64,000 nucleotides of DNA from G965261475 sp965261475 [NCBI: bacterium] (GTDB lineage: Bacteria; SAR324; XYD2-FULL-50-16): positions 1,488,001-1,552,000 of the forward strand of contig OZ253454.1 of assembly GCA_965261475.1 (NCBI GenBank). Reading direction: 5' to 3'. The notes beneath the pieces are model-generated. The model was given only the letters and a program-made list of their open reading frames with translations, was not told the origin of the DNA and did not search any database. Below, piece by piece: positions 36,317 to 44,302 of this stretch. How positions within the stretch are numbered: position 1 is the first letter of the stretch; each line of letters begins with the position of its first letter. The position numbers were made by a program, and so were the translations under genes.

Positions 36317-37359
36317 CAAATTGTTTGTAGCTCAATCTTTCTTAATTGTCTAATTAAGAGTGTAATCTTATTTATTGGTGTTTCTTTGTCTAAGCCTTGT
36401 CCAACATTAAAAATCCAAGCCTGGTTGCCAAAAGATGATACCATATTTGTTATTTCTTGTTGCAAAATTTTATGAGAAGAAAATAGGTGGAAAGGATCTA
36501 AGTTTCCTTGTAGTAGGGTATTTTTTTGTTTTTGTTTAATTTTTTTTAAAACTTTCCTAATATTTGTTCTCCAATCCAAACTCAAAGCGTCTGCTCCGCT
36601 TTCTAGTAAAGCATCTATCAAATGGGAGCCTCCGTTTATGTAGTAGATAATAGGGGTATCAAAGTCCTTTTTGAGTTTTTTTATTAGTTTTTGAACATAA
36701 CCAAGCACAAATTTTTTGTAATCTGCTTCGTGAAAACAACTAGCCCAACTATCAAAGATTTGAATTACCTCAGCTCCTGAGCAAATTTGATATTTCAAAT
36801 AGTCATAGCAATTTTGAGTTAATTTTTCCATCAAAATCTCGTATTGCTCTGTTTGAGTAAAACAGAATTTTTTGATTGCAGAAAAACCATGTGTTTTTGT
36901 ATTGCCGCATAGATAGTAAGCTAGGGTAAAAGGGGCACCACCAAAGCCTATCAGAGTTTTGTTTGCTGGTAATTCTTGTGTAATTAACCCTAATGTCTCT
37001 CCCACATAAGACAAGTATTTTTGAGGGTCTTTTAACTCTAAATTTACAATATCTCTTTTGTTTTTAATAGGATTGGCTATCACAGGGTGTGGTACGAAAT
37101 CTAACTCAATGCCCATAGGAATGAGTGGAGTTAAAATATCACAAAAAAAAATAACGGCGTCTAGGTCAAAGCGATGTAGCGGTTGCAAGGAAATTTCTGC
37201 TGCAATTTTTGGATTTGTGCACATTTGCAAAAACCCTCCGGCTTCTTTTTTAACCTTTCTATATTCTGGCAGGTATCTACCAGCTTGCCTCATAAACCAA
37301 AGAGGAATTTTTTTTGTTTTTTCTCTTCTAAGTGTTTGCAAGAGCAGTTTTTGTTTCAT
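36316..37359 (-). CDS. hemE: Uroporphyrinogen decarboxylase
   Basis: HemE decarboxylates uroporphyrinogen III to coproporphyrinogen III in haem synthesis. It is 347 residues from the ATG at 37359. A longer frame exists upstream, but it would run back into the grxC gene. PLWFMRQAGRYLPEYR is the substrate-binding signature, followed by FCDILTPLIPMGIELDF, IGFGGAPFTLAYYL, FDSWASCF and GNLDPFHLF. It sits between grxC (11-base gap) and ilvB (1-base overlap) in one operon. Confidence 0.95.
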   Translation of the reverse strand: MKQKLLLQTLRREKTKKIPLWFMRQAGRYLPEYRKVKKEAGGFLQMCTNPKIAAEISLQPLHRFDLDAVIFFCDILTPLIPMGIELDFVPHPVIANPIKNKRDIVNLELKDPQKYLSYVGETLGLITQELPANKTLIGFGGAPFTLAYYLCGNTKTHGFSAIKKFCFTQTEQYEILMEKLTQNCYDYLKYQICSGAEVIQIFDSWASCFHEADYKKFVLGYVQKLIKKLKKDFDTPIIYYINGGSHLIDALLESGADALSLDWRTNIRKVLKKIKQKQKNTLLQGNLDPFHLFSSHKILQQEITNMVSSFGNQAWIFNVGQGLDKETPINKITLLIRQLRKIELQTI

Positions 37360-37370
37360 AAAACTAAGAA

Positions 37371-37628
37371 TTAAACACCTAAAATTGTATCTAATTTTTT
37401 TTGCTCTTCTAACTGATAGATATATTGACAATCACCGACGAATTTATCATCTACAAAAACTTCAGGTACAGAAGTCTTACCTCCTGTTCTTTTGATCATT
37501 TCTGCTTTTTTTTCGGGGTTATTTGCTATATTTATTTCTGTATAGACTACATTTTTTGCCATAAGCAAATTCTTTGCTTCCCGACAAAATGGACAAGATG
37601 GAGTAGTATAAATTTCAATTTTTTTCAT
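37371..37628 (-). CDS. grxC: Glutaredoxin 3 family protein
   Basis: This 85-residue glutaredoxin has the dithiol active site CPFC (Cys12, Cys15), the cis-proline segment TSVPEVFVDD and the GDCQYIY glutathione-binding region of the GrxC type. It reduces disulfides with glutathione in the cytoplasm. It heads the grxC-hemE-ilvB-ilvH operon. Why a glutaredoxin leads these genes is unclear, although IlvD, downstream in the branched-chain pathway, needs an iron-sulfur cluster. Confidence 0.93.
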   Translation of the reverse strand: MKKIEIYTTPSCPFCREAKNLLMAKNVVYTEINIANNPEKKAEMIKRTGGKTSVPEVFVDDKFVGDCQYIYQLEEQKKLDTILGV

Positions 37629-37670
37629 AGATTTTTAATATTTGAGTGCAAAGTATGTGTATAAAACATG

Positions 37671-38597
37671 CTATTTCCTTTCTATCACATTAATTTTTGA
37701 GGTTTCTTGTAGCATTGCTGCATCAAAAATTTTCAAATTATACAAAGCTTTTCGTATATATTCTAGTGATATTGCTATATTTTCTAAATCCTCTGTTGTA
37801 GGGTTTAGTTTTTGTTTGACATATCCAACAAATTTTTTTAAAAGCATTGGAGTAATTTTTTTTGTTTCAAAAATTTCTTTTTCTTTTAAAAAATCTACAA
37901 AAAATATTTCTAGATCTTCCCAAACTAGGTCTAGTTTTTCCGTTTTTGCTATTTTAGAGATCTCCTCTTTGACTTGGAGGTGCAATTTATCTATAAGAGT
38001 TTGTTGCTTGGGCTCTGATTTTTTGATGGCTTCTTGCTTTGGAGATGCTGCATTGCTATTGGCTGCATAACGAGATAGGTGAGCTTTGTATTTTTGTTCG
38101 TATTCTTGTATTTTTTGCAAGATGTTTTCTTCGGTTATTTTTTCTGGAATAAGCTGATATTTTGAAAGCAATTGATAATATTTTGCTACTACAAGTTGAT
38201 TCAGGCACTGTTGATTTCTTTCTTTTTGCATAAAACTCAGTATAGATTGCAGAGCTAATTTTTTTAATTGGTCGTTTGGAGGTGTTTGCTCTACTAATCT
38301 TGTGATTGCTTCTAAAAATTGCTGATATACTTTATCGTCTATAAATTCTAAAACTTGTAAGGGCATTTCTTCTCCTTTTTCGTAAATAGCACGAATTTTT
38401 TCTTTTGCTACAGAGATTGCTGCGAGTTCAGGTTGAAAAATTAATAAACTTATCTGACTCAAGGCATTTTGTATTTTCTTCAAAGAAGGTTTGTTACTAG
38501 GTTGCTGGTTGGTTGTTTTTCGCTGATGCAATTTATTTTTCTTTTCTTGCTTTCTTTTTAAGATGCCGGCTTTTACCTTTTTCTTTTTTTTTCCCAT
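37671..38597 (-). CDS. Uncharacterised 308-residue basic, helical protein
   Basis: I do not recognise this protein. It begins with a strongly basic tract of lysines (residues 1-35, MGKKKKKVKAGILKRKQEK) rich in Lys, Arg, Gln and Asn. Almost all the rest is predicted helix with Leu, Ile, Glu, Lys and Gln, with a Ser/Pro/Gln-rich hinge at about 178-200. There are no signal peptide, membrane segments or metal motifs. The basic tail suggests nucleic acid or ribosome binding (inference). It is 42 bases upstream of grxC on the same strand and may be the first gene of that operon. Confidence 0.7.
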   Translation of the reverse strand: MGKKKKKVKAGILKRKQEKKNKLHQRKTTNQQPSNKPSLKKIQNALSQISLLIFQPELAAISVAKEKIRAIYEKGEEMPLQVLEFIDDKVYQQFLEAITRLVEQTPPNDQLKKLALQSILSFMQKERNQQCLNQLVVAKYYQLLSKYQLIPEKITEENILQKIQEYEQKYKAHLSRYAANSNAASPKQEAIKKSEPKQQTLIDKLHLQVKEEISKIAKTEKLDLVWEDLEIFFVDFLKEKEIFETKKITPMLLKKFVGYVKQKLNPTTEDLENIAISLEYIRKALYNLKIFDAAMLQETSKINVIERK

Positions 38598-38861
38598 AGA
38601 TTTGATTGTGGTATGTAGTGTATTTTAAATGATTTTTCTGCTCTTAATAGGGTTTAGTGTGCTGCATCGCAGTATTATCGTATATCAGCTATTTTGCTTG
38701 TAAGTGCTTTGATTAGTGACTAGATTGCGTTTTTCTTGACTTGCTTTGTTTTTCAATATCAACTGATACAATAGACGTAAGATTTTGATAATTAAAGATA
38801 TTTTTAATAACTATAGTATAGTTTTTTACTTTTTTTCAGACAACAAAAATACTTTTATTAA

Positions 38862-40214
38862 ATGAAAAAAACAACATCAACATTCCAATGTAGCAACTGT
38901 AAAGAGATTTTTTATAAATGGCAAGGAAAATGTGATTCTTGCGAGAGCTGGGGTAGCGTAGAAAAATTAGCTTTTGAAGCACAAGTTCATAACAAGATTA
39001 AAGCAGAACTTCCTCTTTCATTATCAGAAATACCTCAAAATAAAAACCAAGCAATTTGGGTAACTGGTGTACACGAGCTAGATAGAGTTTTAGGTAAAGG
39101 AATTGCTTATCAATCCATAGGATTGCTAGGAGGAGCTCCGGGTATAGGAAAATCAACCCTTATACTGCAGGTATTGGGGCGGCTAACACAAATAGGTAAA
39201 AAAGTTTTGTATATCTCTGGGGAAGAATCTGCTTTACAAATCAAAGCACGTGCTGAAAGACTTGCTATTGCTCAAGAAAAAATTTTTATACGCGTAGATA
39301 ATTCTTTAGAGAATATTTTGGCAGTTATTGCTAAACTACAACCTGACTTTGTAGTAATTGATTCTATTCAAACCATAGCAAGCAATGAAGCTGGCGGCTC
39401 TGCTGGCAGTCTTACCCAAGTTAGAGAATGCACTATGAAAATTTTGCAATACTCCAAGCAACAACCTACTACTTTTTTACTCATAGGGCATATTACCAAA
39501 GAAGGTAATTTAGCTGGACCTAAAGTATTAGAACATATGGTAGATTACGTGCTTTATTTAGAAGAGGAAAACACGCAAGGCATGAAAATACTGAAAGCTG
39601 TCAAAAATCGCTTTGGATCTATTTATGAAAGCGGGTTGTTTAATATGACAGCAAAAGGTTTGGTTGAGGTTTCTCAGCCTAATAAATTTTTACTTTTAGA
39701 AAAAAATCCTGCTGTAGGCACGGCGTATTTTCCTATGATGAATGGCAACCGCACCTTGCTGGTGGAAGCGCAAGCGTTGGTAGGCAAAAACCCGCACCCA
39801 GCGAGTTTAAAAACAGCGGTAGGAGTAGAAAGGAGCAAGTTGCTTTTATTATTGGCGGTCATAGATAAATATTTGAATATCAATCTTAGCCAAACAGATG
39901 TTTATTTGAATATTGCGGGAGGTTATCGTTGCAATGAGCCTCTAATAGATTTAAGTATTGTATCTGCTATTTTGAGTAGTTATAGCAATCAAGCACTACC
40001 AGCTGCAAGTATATTTTTAGGAGAAGTTGCTCTTACAGGCAAGCTAACCATAAATAATTCGTGCAAAGAAAGGTTAAAAGAGGTTGAGCGATGTGGTTTT
40101 CAAAAGGCTTTTCTAGGAAAAACTCATTCCAATCAAAAGCAATTTTCTCTAAGAAACTTACAAGTAGTTAGTAGCGATACCTTGGCATCTTTTTTTGAGA
40201 TATTGTGTTTGTAG
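38862..40214 (+). CDS. radA: DNA repair protein RadA (Sms)
   Basis: RadA is a RecA-like, DnaB-like helicase that drives branch migration in recombination. The 450-residue protein has a four-cysteine zinc finger (Cys10, Cys13, Cys24, Cys27), Walker A GGAPGIGKSTL, the RadA-specific KNRFGS motif and a C-terminal Lon-protease-like domain (PHPASLKTAVGVERSKLLLLLAVIDK region). The 264-base stretch before it, upstream of the basic helical protein gene on the other strand, is a divergent promoter region. Confidence 0.96.
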   Translation: MKKTTSTFQCSNCKEIFYKWQGKCDSCESWGSVEKLAFEAQVHNKIKAELPLSLSEIPQNKNQAIWVTGVHELDRVLGKGIAYQSIGLLGGAPGIGKSTLILQVLGRLTQIGKKVLYISGEESALQIKARAERLAIAQEKIFIRVDNSLENILAVIAKLQPDFVVIDSIQTIASNEAGGSAGSLTQVRECTMKILQYSKQQPTTFLLIGHITKEGNLAGPKVLEHMVDYVLYLEEENTQGMKILKAVKNRFGSIYESGLFNMTAKGLVEVSQPNKFLLLEKNPAVGTAYFPMMNGNRTLLVEAQALVGKNPHPASLKTAVGVERSKLLLLLAVIDKYLNINLSQTDVYLNIAGGYRCNEPLIDLSIVSAILSSYSNQALPAASIFLGEVALTGKLTINNSCKERLKEVERCGFQKAFLGKTHSNQKQFSLRNLQVVSSDTLASFFEILCL

Positions 40215-40315
40215 TAGATATATCTAAGCACAATAAATATCAAAGTTATCTTTTAGTAACAATTTTCTATTTTAGAGTGCTATTAAAATATTGGTGCAGC
40301 AACAAAATTCAATAT

Positions 40316-41761
40316 TTATAATGCATTTAAAATTTTTAAAGTATTAGTAGAGCCTTGAGATATACTAATACCTTTAGTAAAAACAATCTTATCTCCTTTT
40401 ACAATCAGCTGCTTTTCTTTTAAAATAGTTAGTACGCTTTTGTCTATTGCATCCCAGTTTTGATCTTTAGATAAAAAAAACGGGAATACCCCACGAAAAA
40501 GAGTAATTCTATTTAGCGTAGTATTGTTTCTAGAGAAAGCAAAAATAGGAATAGAAGAGCTAGTTCTAGAAATTGTTTTAGGAGTATTACCAGATTCTGT
40601 TAAAGAAACAATAGCCTTTACTTTTAATCTATTGGCAACGTACATAGCAGAAAGAGCAATTGATTCTTCTGTGGAAGAAAATTTTTCTACTACAGCGTGT
40701 TTGAGTTTACCCATTGTAGGAGAATTTTCTGCTTCCAAGCATATATCTGACATAATAGATACTACTTTGTCAGGGTATTTACCTATAGCCGTTTCTGCAG
40801 AAAGCATTACCGCGTCTGTGCCATCCATTACAGCGTTAGCTACATCAAAAGTTTCTGCTCTAGTCGGCATAGGATTTTCTATCATGCTTTCCATCATTTG
40901 TGTAGCAATAATCACAGCAGTATCTTGCATTCTAGCTAATGTGATTAGTCTTTTTTGTTGTGCCGGCAGCATAGCATCGCCTATCTCTACTCCCAAATCT
41001 CCTCTAGCTACCATAATGGCATCTGATTCTTGAATAATATCTTGTATGATTGTTTCAGGTAAAGCTTCAGCTCTCTCTATTTTTGCTACTATTCCTGCTG
41101 TGCTTCCTATTTTTTTCAAAATTTTTTTTATCTCTTTGATATCTGCAGCACTACGTGTAAAAGACAGTGCTAAATAATCAGTTCCGGCTATTACTGCTGT
41201 TTTTATATCCTCTTTATCTTTAGAGGTCAGGCTACCCGCAGATAAACCACCTCCCCTAAGATTAATTCCTTTATTTTGCCCCAACACTCCACCTTGTTTG
41301 ACCTTTGTATGTATTTCTTTGCCTACAATTTTTTTTACTTGTAAAATAATTCTACCATCATCGAGGACTAGTTCGTTGCCTTTTTTAAGATCTTTATAAA
41401 GCTCTTTGTAGCAGACACCTATTTTTTTTTTCGTACCCATATTTGCTTGTAAAGTGCAAGAAAGAATAAAATTTTCTTTTTCTCTAAGCGTGATGCTGGA
41501 ATCTAACTGGAATTTTAAGGTACGAATTTTAGGTCCTTGTAAATCCATTAAAATCCCTATTCTCGTGTTGTATTTTTTTGCTAGTTTTTTGATTGTTGCA
41601 GCTTGCTTAAGATGGGTTTCTTTGTCTCCGTGGGAGAAGTTAATTCGCACCAAATCAACCCCTTTTACTACTAATTTTTCTAATACTTCTATTTTTTCTG
41701 TAGCAGGACCTAGTGTAGCTATAATTTTTGTTCTTCTTTTTACGCAACGTTTATTTTTCAT
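40316..41761 (-). CDS. pyk: Pyruvate kinase
   Basis: Pyruvate kinase makes ATP and pyruvate from phosphoenolpyruvate in the last step of glycolysis. The 481-residue length is standard. TKIIATLGPAT, RINFSHGD, ILMDLQGPKIR, the catalytic-lysine segment GIVAKIERAEAL, MVARGDLGVEI, and MLSAETAIGKYP are present in order, followed by the C-terminal domain. The gene lies 17 bases downstream of ffh on the same strand. Confidence 0.97.
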   Translation of the reverse strand: MKNKRCVKRRTKIIATLGPATEKIEVLEKLVVKGVDLVRINFSHGDKETHLKQAATIKKLAKKYNTRIGILMDLQGPKIRTLKFQLDSSITLREKENFILSCTLQANMGTKKKIGVCYKELYKDLKKGNELVLDDGRIILQVKKIVGKEIHTKVKQGGVLGQNKGINLRGGGLSAGSLTSKDKEDIKTAVIAGTDYLALSFTRSAADIKEIKKILKKIGSTAGIVAKIERAEALPETIIQDIIQESDAIMVARGDLGVEIGDAMLPAQQKRLITLARMQDTAVIIATQMMESMIENPMPTRAETFDVANAVMDGTDAVMLSAETAIGKYPDKVVSIMSDICLEAENSPTMGKLKHAVVEKFSSTEESIALSAMYVANRLKVKAIVSLTESGNTPKTISRTSSSIPIFAFSRNNTTLNRITLFRGVFPFFLSKDQNWDAIDKSVLTILKEKQLIVKGDKIVFTKGISISQGSTNTLKILNAL

Positions 41762-41778
41762 CTAGGGTTTAATTTATA

Positions 41779-43128
41779 TTAAAAGGGCAGTTTCGTTTGA
41801 TTGCCAATTATTTTTTGGATTTCTTGCATTGTGTTTTTTTGTCCGCTAGCAGAAAATTGCTTCATCATTTTTTTCATTGTTAAGAATTGTTTAAACAACT
41901 GATTTACATCAGAAATTTCCGTACCAGATCCTTGGGCAATTCTTTTTCTACGAGAGCCATCTATAATTTTTGGATTTATTTTTTCTTTCATAGTCATAGA
42001 AGATAAGATATAGCCAAATTTTTTCATTGGCTTGGTGTCCAATTTTGCTCCTTGCGGCATATTAAATCCTGGCATCATTCCTAAAATATTTTTTAGAGAT
42101 CCCATTTTGCTGAGTTTAGTTAATTGTGTTTCAAAATCAAGTAGATTGAACTGATTTTTTTTCATTCTTGCTTCCACGCTTTGCAAATCTTGCCCCAAAA
42201 ACTGTTGTTTAATTTTTTCGACCAAGGTCAATACATCTCCCATACCTAAAATTTTAGACGCCAACCTATCAGGATAAAAATCATCTAAATCTGTGAGTTT
42301 TTCGCCATTACCAATTAATTTTATTGGTTTTTCTGTAATGGCACGAATGGAAAGTGCTGCTCCACCTCTTGCATCTCCGTCCATTTTACTAAGCACAAAC
42401 CCTGAGATCTCCAATTTTTTATGAAAAGTTTGAGCAATATTTAATGCCTCTTGCCCCGTCATAGCGTCTAGCACTAGGAGAGTGTCCTGAAAAGTGATAA
42501 TTTTTTTTATATTTTCTAGTTCCTGCATCAAGTTTTCATCTATTTGTAGTCTGCCTGCTGTATCTACTATTACTACATCCGTCTTTGTTTTTTGCGATTG
42601 CTCCTTAGCTAGCTCTATAATTTCAATAACCTGCATTTTATGGTTAGAATTAAAACAATCTACTTCAATTTTTTGTGCTAAAATTTTTAGCTGGTCTATA
42701 GCAGCAGGGCGATAAATATCTGCTGGTACTAATAAAACATTCTTATTTTGTTTTTTGAGTTTTAATGCGAGTTTTGCAGCTGTAGTAGTTTTTCCACTTC
42801 CTTGTAATCCTAATAGTAAAATAAAATGTGTTTTTTCTGTTACAATGTTTAGCCTATCATTTTTCTCTCCAAGCAAGGCTGTGAGTTCTTCATAAATCAC
42901 CTGGATGAATTGTTGCGAGGGAGACAGACTACCAATAACTTCCTTACCTTCACTCTTTTCTTTAATTTTTCTGATAAAAGAATTAGCTACACGAAAGTTG
43001 ACATCTGCCTCTAGTAAAGCAATTTTTACATCTTGTAGGGCAGTTTTGGTGTTTTCCTCATTCAAAAAACCTTGGTTATTGATTTTTTTGGCGAGAGCTT
43101 GTAGTTTGTAACTTAGTTCGTCAAACAT
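41779..43128 (-). CDS. ffh: Signal recognition particle protein
   Basis: Ffh is the GTPase that binds 4.5S RNA and signal sequences and targets proteins to the membrane. The 449-residue protein has the N domain (ALQDVKIALLEADVNFRV), GTPase motifs GLQGSGKTTTAAKLA and VDTAGRLQ, SKMDGDARGGAALS, and a methionine-rich M domain ending in R-R-K-R-I-A-Q-G-S-G. An upstream in-frame start (43200) would add 24 residues unlike any Ffh, and MFDELSYKLQ at 43128 is the normal start. Only 28 bases separate it from the divergent gene at 43157. Confidence 0.96.
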   Translation of the reverse strand: MFDELSYKLQALAKKINNQGFLNEENTKTALQDVKIALLEADVNFRVANSFIRKIKEKSEGKEVIGSLSPSQQFIQVIYEELTALLGEKNDRLNIVTEKTHFILLLGLQGSGKTTTAAKLALKLKKQNKNVLLVPADIYRPAAIDQLKILAQKIEVDCFNSNHKMQVIEIIELAKEQSQKTKTDVVIVDTAGRLQIDENLMQELENIKKIITFQDTLLVLDAMTGQEALNIAQTFHKKLEISGFVLSKMDGDARGGAALSIRAITEKPIKLIGNGEKLTDLDDFYPDRLASKILGMGDVLTLVEKIKQQFLGQDLQSVEARMKKNQFNLLDFETQLTKLSKMGSLKNILGMMPGFNMPQGAKLDTKPMKKFGYILSSMTMKEKINPKIIDGSRRKRIAQGSGTEISDVNQLFKQFLTMKKMMKQFSASGQKNTMQEIQKIIGNQTKLPF

Positions 43129-43156
43129 AATTTTATCTAAACAGAAAATAATAGCT

Positions 43157-43657
43157 GTGAGTAAGGTTTTTGTCAAGGTGTTGTCTTTAGTTTTTTGCAT
43201 TGTCTTGCTAGGGTGTGGGTTTTATTTTGCACAAAAACCAGTGTTAATAGGAAGCGCACAAAACATCAATATAAGGGAAATAAAGAATAGTAGCAGAGCT
43301 CCGAATATTGATTTTTTGTTAGCAAGAGAGCTACAAAACGAGCTTATTATTGCTGAAGTTTATACTCAAGGCAAGGCAGAGTTAGAGCTTTTGGTAACTA
43401 TTACTAGTGCTATCTTTAGCGTTACAATCAAAAAGCAAACAACAGGTGAATTTTACATTCATAGCTATAGAGTGAAGGTTAAAATACTTGTAGATGATTT
43501 AAGAAATTTACAACCAGCTAAAAAAGAAAAAGAATTTGTAGCAGAAGTTTATTTGGAATCGCGAGACAAGGTGTTAGATGGCAATCAACAAGACAAATTG
43601 CAATTATCTGCAATTTACGCTCTAGTAGAGCAAACTCTATCTTTTGTACTGCAATAG
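43157..43657 (+). CDS. LptE-like lipoprotein (LPS assembly), tentative
   Basis: This 166-residue predicted lipoprotein starts with GTG. The leader ends in the lipobox LLGC, so Cys20 would be the lipidated residue, followed by GFYF as in LptE proteins (CGFHL/CGYRL). The rest has short beta strands typical of LptE, the plug lipoprotein of the LptD outer-membrane translocon. Similarity is weak and the call rests on the lipobox, length and fold pattern. The start is 28 bases from the divergent ffh start. A parS site follows just after its stop. Confidence 0.55.
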   Translation: MSKVFVKVLSLVFCIVLLGCGFYFAQKPVLIGSAQNINIREIKNSSRAPNIDFLLARELQNELIIAEVYTQGKAELELLVTITSAIFSVTIKKQTTGEFYIHSYRVKVKILVDDLRNLQPAKKEKEFVAEVYLESRDKVLDGNQQDKLQLSAIYALVEQTLSFVLQ

Positions 43658-43661
43658 TCAT

Positions 43662-43681
43662 AATGTTCCACGTGGAACATT
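43662..43681. promoter_or_regulatory. parS: parS centromere site (ParB binding site)
   Basis: AATGTTCCACGTGGAACATT is a perfect 20-bp palindrome. Its inner 16 bases, TGTTCCACGTGGAACA (43664-43679), match known bacterial parS sites exactly, such as those of Pseudomonas and Caulobacter. It sits in the 36-base gap between the LptE-like gene and rdgB, about 23.5 kb from the putative origin, the usual range for parS. ParA and ParB genes are not in the window. I saw no second copy. Confidence 0.93.
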
Positions 43682-43693
43682 TATTTAGTATTT

Positions 43694-44254
43694 ATGATGA
43701 AAAATATCTATTTTGTATCTGGGAATAAAGAAAAATTTACAGAATATCAAGTATTACTAGAGAAAACAGCTAGTATTTTGCAAATAAAATTGTCTCTTAT
43801 AGAAATACAGGCTCATAGCTTGAAATTGTGTGAGCATAAACTGATTGAAGCAAAGAAAAGTCATTTGCTAAAAGAAAAAAATTTTTTTATTGAAGATACT
43901 GCTCTTTATTTTACAGCATGGAACGATTTTCCTGGAGTTTATATAAAATGGATGTTGAAATCTTTAGCAATAGAAAAAATTTATCAAAGTTTAGCGTCTT
44001 TTAAAAAAGAGGCAATTGCGGAATGTACTATAGGTTATTTTTCGTATCAAACACAACAAACCAATTTCTTTCAAGGTAGAGTAAAAGGCAAGATAGTTTC
44101 TCCTAAAGGAGGCAAAAGTTTTGGGTGGGATGCCCTATTTGCTCCGCAAGGGCAAAATAAATCCTATGCTCAAATGACAAAAAAAGAAAAAAATTGTATT
44201 AGCCATAGGTTTTTAGCAACGCAAAAATTTCAGCAATTTTTACAAAAAAACTAA
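43694..44254 (+). CDS. rdgB: Non-canonical purine NTP pyrophosphatase (RdgB/HAM1 family)
   Basis: This enzyme hydrolyses ITP, XTP and dITP to keep deaminated purines out of nucleic acids. The 186-residue protein has the family motifs SGNKEKFTEYQ at the N terminus, FIEDTALYF, FPGVYIKWML, the F-G-W-D-x-L-F segment and the C-terminal ISHR. The Y-I-K-W and F-G-W-D-A-L-F forms resemble the archaeal/eukaryotic ITPase branch more than E. coli RdgB. A second ATG one codon later is equally possible. A strong terminator follows. Confidence 0.92.
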   Translation: MMKNIYFVSGNKEKFTEYQVLLEKTASILQIKLSLIEIQAHSLKLCEHKLIEAKKSHLLKEKNFFIEDTALYFTAWNDFPGVYIKWMLKSLAIEKIYQSLASFKKEAIAECTIGYFSYQTQQTNFFQGRVKGKIVSPKGGKSFGWDALFAPQGQNKSYAQMTKKEKNCISHRFLATQKFQQFLQKN

Positions 44255-44261
44255 GCAGAAA

Positions 44262-44287
44262 AACAGAGGAGGACAGCCTCCTCTGTT
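44262..44287. terminator. Bidirectional Rho-independent terminator
   Basis: AACAGAGGAGG (44262-44272) and CCTCCTCTGTT (44277-44287) form a perfect 11-bp stem with a 4-base loop. On the minus strand it is followed by a run of five T, giving a textbook terminator for the gcvT-like/metF-like operon. On the plus strand it lies 8 bases after the rdgB stop. It is by far the strongest hairpin of this kind I found in the window. Confidence 0.92.
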
Positions 44288-44302
44288 AAATTATAACTTT
44301 AA

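Noticed and set aside
38598-38861. Sigma-70 promoter before radA (TTGACT ... TACAAT near 38735-38770)
   Set aside because: The spacing between the two boxes is about 25 bases, too long for a credible promoter, and AT-rich DNA gives many chance -10 boxes.
39246-39257. A second parS-like site at a cacgtg hexamer in radA
   Set aside because: Only the central hexamer matches. The flanks do not fit the 16-base parS core.
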